From Butyrivibrio sp. LC3010 (GTDB lineage: Bacteria > Bacillota > Clostridia > Lachnospirales > Lachnospiraceae), in assembly GCF_000424385.1 (NCBI RefSeq), contig NZ_AUJU01000020.1, positions 1-64,000 on the forward strand: a stretch of DNA of 64,000 bases, read 5' to 3'. The translations under genes were made by a program, and so were the position numbers. Below the pieces are notes generated by a model. That model was not told where the DNA came from and searched no databases. It worked only from the letters and a program-made list of their open reading frames with translations. Positions 1 through 6,595 of the stretch are shown here, one piece after another; within the stretch, counting starts at the first letter, position 1; each line of letters opens with the position of its first letter.

Positions 1-466
1 GATTCCATTCCAAAGGACGACCAAATGTGTGAAGGACCAGAATGTAACCAGGTGTAAAGTTCTGACTCTTGTTGATTTTGTAGAACATCCGGTTAATAAC
101 ACTGCTGACAGCTTCGAAAAGACAGTTAAGAAGGTCGCGATCTTCGAGAAAGAAATGGCGTAATTCTTTTGATATGGTGAATACGCAGTGACGGTGCTGA
201 CAGTTTATGAGCTTAAATGACATAGCCTGAGAACGTTTCTGTGAATACATGGCACCACATGTAGGGCAGAATCTTGAATGACAACGAAAGGGAACAAATT
301 TGAGAGTACCACAATCAGGGCAGCCGTACATAGCGCCGCCATAAGCAGGATCCCCGCAATTGATCATCTTATCGATGTTTTCCATTTCGGTCTTGCGGGG
401 ATGAAGAGTATATTGAATTTCTTCATAATGATCGCGGAACAGATCTTGTAGAGTATTTCGTTTCAT
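1..466 (-). CDS. IS91-like transposase, N-terminal part (runs off the window)
   Basis: Reading the minus strand from the ATG at 466 gives an uninterrupted frame of 155 codons to the window edge. It carries a cysteine-rich zinc-binding module (CPDCG, then RFCPTCG and a CQHRHCVF stretch), typical of the zinc-binding N-terminus of IS91/ISCR-type Y2 rolling-circle transposases. The Y2 catalytic tyrosines would lie in the C-terminal part outside the window and are not seen, so the family rests on the N-terminal module only. The upstream side (467-628) holds two compact hairpins that could belong to the element's terminus. Intactness cannot be judged. Confidence 0.75.
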   Translation of the reverse strand, partial: MKRNTLQDLFRDHYEEIQYTLHPRKTEMENIDKMINCGDPAYGGAMYGCPDCGTLKFVPFRCHSRFCPTCGAMYSQKRSQAMSFKLINCQHRHCVFTISKELRHFFLEDRDLLNCLFEAVSSVINRMFYKINKSQNFTPGYILVLHTFGRPLEWN

Positions 467-505
467 AAAATCATTATGAATGAGTTGAGGCAAAAAACAA
501 CCCCA

Positions 506-556
506 CCCCTCATGATTGAGGGGCAGGGGAGTTGAGGTGCCGTAGGCACTTTTTTA
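506..556 (+). other. Twin hairpins beside the transposase end
   Basis: A perfect 7-bp stem (506-512 with 517-523, loop TGAT) is followed by a second perfect 5-bp stem GTGCC-GTA-GGCAC (537-549) and a run of T. The second hairpin resembles an intrinsic terminator on the plus strand, but no plus-strand gene precedes it in the window. It lies just upstream of the transposase start, where the terminal end of an IS91-type element would be. Element end and terminator are both possible. Confidence 0.45.
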
Positions 557-628
557 TTGCTAATTCCGGTAAGCGCGCGCCGGTGTTTCTATTAAACAAA
601 ATGCAAAAAGAAAAGGAGAAAACTGAAT

Positions 629-1684
629 ATGGATTATGAACGTTTCAAAGAAGGTTTCCAGGATGCGTTAAAGGCTGAACTTGCTGTTAGAGGAGCTGAT
701 GTTGAACTTACTGCTCGCAGAGTAGATAAGATGAATGGAAGCTATGATGCTATCACGGTAAGACCTACGGAAAGTTCTATTGGAGTGAACATCAGCATTG
801 AAAAGGCGTTTGCTTCTTATGAGAACGGAACTCCGATTCCGGAGATTGCAGAGCATTTTGCTGATGCAGTGGAAAAAGGATTCCGTGAATCCCCTCAGGT
901 AGATCTGGAGTCGCTTTCTGATTATGAGCAGATGAAGAGCAAGCTTTCTATGGAAGTGGTTTCTGCAGAGAAGAATGCGGAACTTCTTGAGAGCGTACCT
1001 CATGAAAGAATGGAGGATATGGCTGTTGTTTATCGCTTTGTGCTTGATCAGACAGATTCCGGCAATGGAACAATCCTTGTTACCAATCAGTTGCTTGATC
1101 AGTATGGCATTACCAAAGAGCAGCTTCGCGCTGATGCTATGGAGAATGCACCTGAAATCAGACCATCTGAGATCAGAGGTATGTCTGAAGTAATGAGTGA
1201 GCTTGCACCTGGCATGATTCCTGAGGTTGCACCGGAAGATGAGCAGATGTTTGTTGCTACAGTTCCGGATAAGATCCATGGAGCTGGTGTTATCGCATAT
1301 CCGAATTTCATGGAGGATGCAGCTCAGAAGATGGGCGGTGACTTCTTTGTTCTTCCAAGCAGTATTCATGAGGTGTTGCTTGTCAAGGACAATGGCCAGA
1401 TGACAGCCAAAGAGCTGGAAAACATGGTTAAGGAAGTCAATGCGACTCAGGTAGAACCTGCGGATCAGCTTACAGATCACGTTTATCATTACGATAGCCA
1501 GAATCATATTTTTGAGTTGGCTGATAAGTATGAGGAACGTCAGCGTGAGGCTGAACACGAGGCTGTTGATAAAGATTCCGTCCTTGGAGATCTAAAAGAA
1601 AAGAAACAGGAGATTGCAAAGAAAGATCCGGCTAAGGATGCAGCAACAAAGGCTACAACCAAGAAGCATGAGACTTCTTTATAA
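629..1684 (+). CDS. DUF5688 family protein
   Basis: A 351-residue soluble protein with no signal peptide or membrane segment. The N-terminus (MDYERFKEGF, then a SIGVNISIEKAFASYENG block around residues 50-67) matches the DUF5688 family, which is common in Lachnospiraceae, often in accessory DNA. No biochemical role is known. The C-terminal 40 residues are Lys/Glu/Ala-rich and probably disordered. An AAGGAG site lies about 9 bases before the ATG. The gene is followed by its own terminator, and it lies between a transposase and a recombinase remnant, so it is probably mobile-element cargo. Confidence 0.7.
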   Translation: MDYERFKEGFQDALKAELAVRGADVELTARRVDKMNGSYDAITVRPTESSIGVNISIEKAFASYENGTPIPEIAEHFADAVEKGFRESPQVDLESLSDYEQMKSKLSMEVVSAEKNAELLESVPHERMEDMAVVYRFVLDQTDSGNGTILVTNQLLDQYGITKEQLRADAMENAPEIRPSEIRGMSEVMSELAPGMIPEVAPEDEQMFVATVPDKIHGAGVIAYPNFMEDAAQKMGGDFFVLPSSIHEVLLVKDNGQMTAKELENMVKEVNATQVEPADQLTDHVYHYDSQNHIFELADKYEERQREAEHEAVDKDSVLGDLKEKKQEIAKKDPAKDAATKATTKKHETSL

Positions 1685-1705
1685 GCTCCATCATAAGTAA
1701 GAGAG

Positions 1706-1735
1706 AGGCTTCCCTATTTTTAGGGAGGCCTTTTT
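1706..1735 (+). terminator. Intrinsic terminator after the DUF5688 gene
   Basis: A 10-bp stem (1706-1715 with 1722-1731, one G-T pair) with a loop of T residues runs directly into a T run. It lies 21 bases after the stop codon. Confidence 0.85.
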
Positions 1736-1759
1736 CAATGGCGAAAGGAGATATCTAAG

Positions 1760-2989
1760 ATGAGTAAGAAATATATTAGAGTTCAGAAGAACTTCAACAA
1801 AGACGGCATTTCCAGAGTGCCTCACAGTGTATCACCAAAGCTTGGTCCGGTTACACCCTGTAATTGCAGTCATCCTTGCCCTTATGGCAACGGAAGGACA
1901 TTTTGTTTTCCTTGTTATCAGAAGCTTGTTGCTGACAGCAGAAGTAAGGTAATAGTTAACTATAACCATTTTCTTGGATATACAAAAGATGAAAACGGAA
2001 AACTTGTAATAGTTGAAGAGGAAGCAAAGATAATCCGTCGGATATACCGAGAGTTTTTGGATGGGGCTACTTGCGGGGACATCAAGAAGGGGCTCGAGCG
2101 TGATAAGTTAATGACCGGAGCTAAAGGATATAGATGGCATGAAAGCACTATCCTGGGGATACTTACAAACGAGAAATACATCGGGGACGCGCTTTTGCAG
2201 AAAACTATTACAACAGACTTTATTGAGAAAACTAGGATAAAGAATGACGGCTCTGTCCCGCAGTATTATGTAACCGATGATCATGAAGCAATTATACCGA
2301 GGGATATCTTTGCAGAAGTTCAAGAAGAAATCCAAAGAAGACAGAGCTTAGCTAATAGGATACCTGGAAAAAAGCGAATCTATAACAACAAATATGCATT
2401 GGGCTACATTTGCACTTGTGTAAAATGTGGAGATATTTACAGAAGGGTTCATTATGCGGAGGGACTCTATAAAGAGGTTTGGCGCTGCTGTACCAGGCTA
2501 GAAGGTGGACCAACGGCGTGTGATGCGTCTACAGTGGTGGAGCCTGATCTTCATGAAGCAGTGGTAAAAGCAATAAATCAGGTGATGAAGTGCTCACCGA
2601 CCATGAAAGACACTCTGATGCAGAACATAAAAACTGCCCTGGCAGATGATAACTCACCAGAGATTGAGAAAATAAATAAGAAGCTTTCGGATAAACAAGA
2701 TGAGATTGTTAAATTGGCTCAGGCAAAAAAGGACTACACTGCCCTTGCAGATGAGCTTGACAGGCTTAATGAAGAAAAGCAGGAGATTCTTGCCAAAAAG
2801 GTACAGAGAGAAAGCCTTAAGAATAGGATCCGGGAGCTGGAAGAATTTATACAACAAACAGGCCATGAGATTACAGAATATGATGAAAAACTAGTCCGGA
2901 GATATATAAAAGAAATAAAGATACACGAAGACAGATTTCAGGTGATTTTTAAGGCCGGGATTGATATTGATATTCCACGAGATAGATAA
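1760..2989 (+). CDS. Serine recombinase lacking its catalytic domain, with a foreign N-terminus
   Basis: From about residue 65 on, the 409-residue protein has the layout of a large serine recombinase. A Recombinase domain (FLGYTKDENGKLVIVEEEAK, then TILGILTNEKYIGDALLQKT) is followed by a zinc beta-ribbon (YICTCVKCG ... WRCCTR ... ACDAS, about 215-260) and a coiled-coil tail. The N-terminal resolvase domain with its catalytic serine is absent. In its place are about 60 residues with a cysteine cluster (CNCSHPCPYG, then FCFPCYQKL) that I do not recognise. Large serine recombinases are usually 450-550 residues. It has a good ribosome site (AAAGGAG). I infer DNA binding without strand cleavage, or a gene-fusion relic. 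Confidence 0.75.
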   Translation: MSKKYIRVQKNFNKDGISRVPHSVSPKLGPVTPCNCSHPCPYGNGRTFCFPCYQKLVADSRSKVIVNYNHFLGYTKDENGKLVIVEEEAKIIRRIYREFLDGATCGDIKKGLERDKLMTGAKGYRWHESTILGILTNEKYIGDALLQKTITTDFIEKTRIKNDGSVPQYYVTDDHEAIIPRDIFAEVQEEIQRRQSLANRIPGKKRIYNNKYALGYICTCVKCGDIYRRVHYAEGLYKEVWRCCTRLEGGPTACDASTVVEPDLHEAVVKAINQVMKCSPTMKDTLMQNIKTALADDNSPEIEKINKKLSDKQDEIVKLAQAKKDYTALADELDRLNEEKQEILAKKVQRESLKNRIRELEEFIQQTGHEITEYDEKLVRRYIKEIKIHEDRFQVIFKAGIDIDIPRDR

Positions 2990-3000
2990 ATCACTATGCT

Positions 3001-3028
3001 GCGGCAGGCAAAGGCTTGCCGCTTTTTT
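3001..3028 (+). terminator. Intrinsic terminator after the recombinase remnant
   Basis: A 9-bp GC-rich stem (3001-3009 with 3014-3022, one G-T pair) with loop AAAG is followed by six T. It starts 12 bases after the stop codon. Confidence 0.88.
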
Positions 3029-3231
3029 ATTTGAACATTTTAGAGAGTATTACAATTATAGAGCTTTTACGCATATAAGCCATTGTGATATTATGGTAAA
3101 TGCTGAAAAATATAATATAGCTAATTGAATAAGTAATGGTAATGGATTATTTAACTGATGCGATGTTTTGTACTAATGCAAAGTATGACTACAACATTAT
3201 TATTCAATAATATGCTAGAAAGGGAGCAGTT

Positions 3232-4683
3232 TTGGAATTTGTAATAGGATTATCTATAGCCTTGATTTTGGGGATCATTCCAGCAAACATAGCAAAGAAT
3301 AAAGGAAAGGATTTTATGACCTGGTACATCTATGGTGTGTTGCTATGGATTGTTGCAATTATTCATGCTATTTGTCTGCCTGATCCATCAAAAGAAGATA
3401 ATGCAAAACAGAATATAGTTCTATTAAATGCTCAGGGCACCTCAGAAATACCTGAAGAAATAGATATTAATGCAAATGCTTTAGTTGAACAAACGATTTT
3501 TTCAATGAATGACAATCAGGTATTTGTTAACTGTAATATCAGAAACTTGTCCTTAGATAAAACTATCGTTGCTGTCAAAGCTTCAGGAAAAATGCTTAAC
3601 TCATTTGATAATGAAATTGTTGTTAATGGCAATTCTGAAACAGGGGTGCTACTTCAGGATTTAAATATAATGCCCGGGGAAACTGGAAAAAATAGAATAG
3701 AAGTTCTGCTTCCTGATAATGAAATTCGTAAGTTGAATTTACATATTGATCAGATAAAGTATTCAGATGGAACTATATGGAATAATAATACTTCACACAT
3801 GGTGCCTACTTGTCAAAACAGATTGTCTGAAAAATACTTGGAATATGCTAAAAAATACTCATCAAAAGCACGTTATCATTCTGCGATAAAAACGGATTAC
3901 TGGCAATGTGTTTGCGGCTTTGCTAATCGTATAGAATCAAATAGCTGTCCTTTTTGTGGATTTGAAAAGCGAAATGCAGAAATATTTGATTTGAGTAATA
4001 TTGACACAAACTATGAAAGCTACCAAGAGTCAAAAAGATTAAAGGCCGAGGAAGCTAAAAAAGCAAATAAAAAGAAAATGACAATGGGACTAATTGCAAG
4101 TGCGGTTTTTGCTATGGTAATTATCATTATTCTGGCTATGCCCAAAATAAAAAACCAAATTGCAAAACGTTATATTGAAGCAGGAAATTATGATAAGGCA
4201 ATAAGTCTTTTGGAAACTATGGATATTGATGATAGCCAGACGTCTCTTTTATTTCGAAGCGTACACCTGAAAAAGGGTTTTTCTTTATTAGAAAAAGGTG
4301 AATGCGAGGAAGCAGCTGAGGAGTTTAAGCAAATTTCAACAAATATATTTTCAGCTTTAGACGGAATAGAATATAAGTATCCGCATGATGTTGTAGAGGA
4401 TTTGCTTCGTGTTGATGATAGTAATGATGTAAAGGCTCTTGCGTATGAATTTGCAAATCAGTTGGCACAGAATGAATACGAGAAGGCAATAGAAACATAT
4501 GACTTGCTTGGCGATTATGAGGATTGTAAAGAAAAGGCGACAAACCTTAAGTATGAATTTATTCTAAGATATAAGGATTATATTACGTATGGAAATAGGA
4601 GTATACTTGAAAGATATTTGAATGAACTAAGTGAGATAAATTACAAAGATTCAAATAAAATATTGGAAGATTTATTTGGATGA
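3232..4683 (+). CDS. Membrane protein with zinc ribbon and TPR-like C-terminal region
   Basis: It starts at TTG 3232 behind a GGGAGC site. Two N-terminal hydrophobic segments (about residues 2-20 and 29-47) are followed by a beta-rich region (about 75-180). A zinc ribbon comes next (CVCGF ... CPFCGF, about 224-242), then a single transmembrane helix (about 285-303). The C-terminal part has helical repeats of TPR type, such as YIEAGNYDKAISLLE. This arrangement recalls zinc-ribbon membrane proteins of Firmicutes with TPR tails, but I recognise no named family. No ribosome-site-bearing partner lies upstream. The stop overlaps the first possible start of the downstream Nudix frame, so the two are probably co-transcribed. 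Function unknown. Confidence 0.6.
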   Translation: MEFVIGLSIALILGIIPANIAKNKGKDFMTWYIYGVLLWIVAIIHAICLPDPSKEDNAKQNIVLLNAQGTSEIPEEIDINANALVEQTIFSMNDNQVFVNCNIRNLSLDKTIVAVKASGKMLNSFDNEIVVNGNSETGVLLQDLNIMPGETGKNRIEVLLPDNEIRKLNLHIDQIKYSDGTIWNNNTSHMVPTCQNRLSEKYLEYAKKYSSKARYHSAIKTDYWQCVCGFANRIESNSCPFCGFEKRNAEIFDLSNIDTNYESYQESKRLKAEEAKKANKKKMTMGLIASAVFAMVIIIILAMPKIKNQIAKRYIEAGNYDKAISLLETMDIDDSQTSLLFRSVHLKKGFSLLEKGECEEAAEEFKQISTNIFSALDGIEYKYPHDVVEDLLRVDDSNDVKALAYEFANQLAQNEYEKAIETYDLLGDYEDCKEKATNLKYEFILRYKDYITYGNRSILERYLNELSEINYKDSNKILEDLFG

Positions 4684-4706
4684 AGCTTAGAATAAAGGAA
4701 CATAAA

Positions 4707-5108
4707 ATGAAAAGAATACGTGTTGTTGCTGCTGTGATCTGTGATTCTATGAAGGATAAGAAGCAGATATTTGCTACAGCAAGAGGTTATGGAGAATTTA
4801 AAGGTGGCTGGGAATTTCCTGGTGGAAAGATAGAAGAAGGGGAAACACCACAACAGGCCATTGTTAGAGAAATCAAAGAAGAGCTTGGAGCCACCATCGC
4901 GGTAGGTGACCTTATAGATACGATTGAGTATGATTACCCTACATTCCACTTATCTATGGACTGCTTTTGGGGTGAGGTAATCGAAGGGGAATTAAAGCTT
5001 TTGGAAGCAGAGGCTGCAAAATGGCTGACAAAGGATACTTTATATGATGTAGATTGGCTTCCAGCAGATATAACACTTGTAGAGAAAATAAGAGAAAAAA
5101 TGATGTAA
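4707..5108 (+). CDS. MutT-type Nudix hydrolase
   Basis: A 133-residue protein with a complete Nudix box, GGKIEEGETPQQAIVREIKEELGA when read in two parts (GGKIEEGETPQQAIV and REIKEELGA), around residues 40-63. The acidic REIKEE metal site is intact. The start MKRIRVVAAVICDS is typical of MutT/8-oxo-dGTP diphosphatase relatives, which remove oxidised nucleotides or related nucleoside phosphates. The ATG at 4707 is preferred to the in-frame one at 4680 because AAAGGAA sits 6 bases before it and the family begins there. Substrate specificity cannot be read from the sequence. Confidence 0.85.
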   Translation: MKRIRVVAAVICDSMKDKKQIFATARGYGEFKGGWEFPGGKIEEGETPQQAIVREIKEELGATIAVGDLIDTIEYDYPTFHLSMDCFWGEVIEGELKLLEAEAAKWLTKDTLYDVDWLPADITLVEKIREKMM

Positions 5109-5132
5109 AGCGCTCTTTAAGGAGGTTTGCTC

Positions 5133-5411
5133 TTGGCTAGTTACAGATTTAATGATTTAGGTGGAGTTGAGATCGATTTTGATGGAATAAAGCCATCAGT
5201 GGAAATTCGGAATAAAATGAAAGCAGTAAAGTACCGCTGGAATCCTCAAAAGATGATCTGGTGGGCACATAAAAACGATGAAACTGTAGCTGTTGCTAAG
5301 GAAATATGCGGTGACGGACATGAAGCTAATGTTGTAACAGTAGAATCAACTGCGCAGGCCACAAAAGCAGTAAAGAAGTATGTAAGAAGCCTTATGAAGA
5401 GAAAGATCTGA
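5133..5411 (+). CDS. Small protein of unknown function
   Basis: A 92-residue basic protein. The TTG at 5133 is chosen because a perfect GGAGG lies 7 bases upstream; the TTG at 5127 is too close to it. The central part (KMKAVKYRWNPQKMIWWA) resembles the short motif of DUF5710-like modules and the tail of some DNA-processing proteins, where an arginine-tryptophan pair precedes a second tryptophan. This resemblance is weak. It follows the Nudix gene by 24 bases and is probably in the same transcript. Confidence 0.55.
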   Translation: MASYRFNDLGGVEIDFDGIKPSVEIRNKMKAVKYRWNPQKMIWWAHKNDETVAVAKEICGDGHEANVVTVESTAQATKAVKKYVRSLMKRKI

Positions 5412-5417
5412 CGGAGG

Positions 5418-5452
5418 GGTGCTGATCGTCCAGTGGACGATCGTTTAGCACC
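5418..5452. repeat. Strong palindrome between the small gene and the GyrI-like gene
   Basis: GGTGCT-GATCGTCC, loop AGT, GGACGATC, four unpaired bases, then AGCACC: a 14-bp stem with one bulge. It has no T run, so it does not look like a terminator. It sits 27 bases before the next start codon and is followed by a GACCGAAACGAAG tail. Only one copy is in the window, so calling it a dispersed REP-like repeat is a guess. Confidence 0.7.
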
Positions 5453-5478
5453 GACCGAAACGAAGTGGAGAAAAGGGT

Positions 5479-6216
5479 ATGGCGTTAGATTATAAGAAGG
5501 AATACAAAGAATTCTATATGCCGAAGGGCACGCCGTCTATCGTTACTGTTCCGAAGATGAATTATATCGCGGTCAGGGGCAGCGGAAATCCAAACGATGA
5601 AGACGGTGAGTATAAGCAGGCTATTGGTCTTCTGTATGGGATTGCGTTTACGATCAAGATGAGTAAAAAGAGTAATCGTCAGATAGACGGATATTTTGAC
5701 TATGTGGTGCCACCGTTGGAAGGCTTCTGGTGGCAGGGAGCCGCTTCGGAGAAGCCAAATTTGAATGCGGCGACCGATATGCCGCCGACCGAAGGGAGGG
5801 GGCGATTCCTTGGAGAGGGTGTGTCCGGTATCGACTATGATCATAAAGAAGATTTTCAGTGGATATCAGTCATCCGCCTGCCTGATTTTGTATCGAAAGA
5901 GGATTTTGAGTGGGCTGTCAGGGAAGCTACAGCTAAGAAAAAACAGGATTTCTCAAAGGTTGAGCTTTTCACCTATGATGAGGGTCTGTGTGTGCAGTGC
6001 ATGCATATCGGATCTTATGATGATGAACCTGCTACGGTAGAAGCAATGCACAGGTTTATGGAAGAGCAGGGATATGTTCTTGATATTACGGATCAGAGAA
6101 TGCACCATGAGATTTATCTGAGCGATGCAAGGAAAGTCGCACCGGAAAAACTGAAAACTGTGGTCAGGCATCCAATCAGAAAGAACTCCGACGATACAGT
6201 AAAAGTGATGAGGTAA
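5479..6216 (+). CDS. GyrI-like small-molecule-binding domain protein
   Basis: A 245-residue soluble protein that fits the stand-alone GyrI-like/SOUL-type family (COG4832-like). It begins with DYKKEYKEFYMPKGTPSIV and continues with FIAVRG-type strand residues (MNYIAVRGSGNPND) and a later HIGSYDDEPATVEAMHRF block, the usual ligand-domain signature. Such proteins bind small hydrophobic or cationic compounds; some are thought to sequester or hydrolyse toxins. No DNA-binding domain is attached. The GAGAAAAGGG site before ATG 5479 is acceptable. It stands alone, with a decayed HTH frame behind it. Confidence 0.8.
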   Translation: MALDYKKEYKEFYMPKGTPSIVTVPKMNYIAVRGSGNPNDEDGEYKQAIGLLYGIAFTIKMSKKSNRQIDGYFDYVVPPLEGFWWQGAASEKPNLNAATDMPPTEGRGRFLGEGVSGIDYDHKEDFQWISVIRLPDFVSKEDFEWAVREATAKKKQDFSKVELFTYDEGLCVQCMHIGSYDDEPATVEAMHRFMEEQGYVLDITDQRMHHEIYLSDARKVAPEKLKTVVRHPIRKNSDDTVKVMR

Positions 6217-6286
6217 ATGGCTATGGGCCTACAATTTGTAAAAGCAAGTACTTCTGATGCCACATTTTTTGTGATGTAAGGCTAAA

Positions 6287-6478
6287 AAGATAAAGGAACT
6301 GCGCGAAAGCACTGGAATGAATCGCAGGGAGTTTTGTGAGTACTTTGATATCCCTTATAGAACTGTCACGGAATGGGAACGTGATATGCGCCATGCTCCG
6401 GACTATGTAGTAAGGCTTTTGGAGTACTACATAAGAATGGAAAAGATGTTTAAAAAGGATGAGGACGATAAGATATAA
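6287..6478 (+). pseudogene. HTH (XRE-like) gene without a usable start
   Basis: An open frame of 63 codons reads like a small helix-turn-helix protein: KIKELRESTGMNRREFCEYF, then PYRTVTEWERDMRHAPDYV and a short charged tail. Phage and plasmid-type regulators of this kind are usually 65-75 residues. Upstream the frame meets a TGA at 6272, and no ATG, GTG or TTG precedes the conserved first helix. The first ATG (6317) would remove that helix. I infer a truncated gene; an unusual start is possible. Confidence 0.5.
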
Positions 6479-6528
6479 TTGGCGAGAACAATTGGCTGGA
6501 GGTAATTAGAAATCACATAGTGCCCTTA

Positions 6529-6557
6529 TTTACTTTAATTTCGATTTCCTCTATAAT
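6529..6557 (+). promoter_or_regulatory. Sigma-A-type promoter for the Fn3-like surface protein
   Basis: TTTACT (6529-6534), a 17-base spacer and a perfect TATAAT (6552-6557). A short hairpin CCCCTCAGGGG follows in the leader. AAGGGG lies 9 bases before the ATG at 6596. Confidence 0.75.
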
Positions 6558-6595
6558 ATCCCCTCAGGGGGAATTTTATTAAGGGGAATTATGGT

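Noticed and set aside
668..1558. A 296-codon minus-strand frame opposite the DUF5688 gene
   Set aside because: Its protein is rich in Ile, Arg, His and Cys in no pattern, there is no ribosome site, and the opposite strand holds a recognised family. It is a shadow of a gene poor in stops on the other strand.
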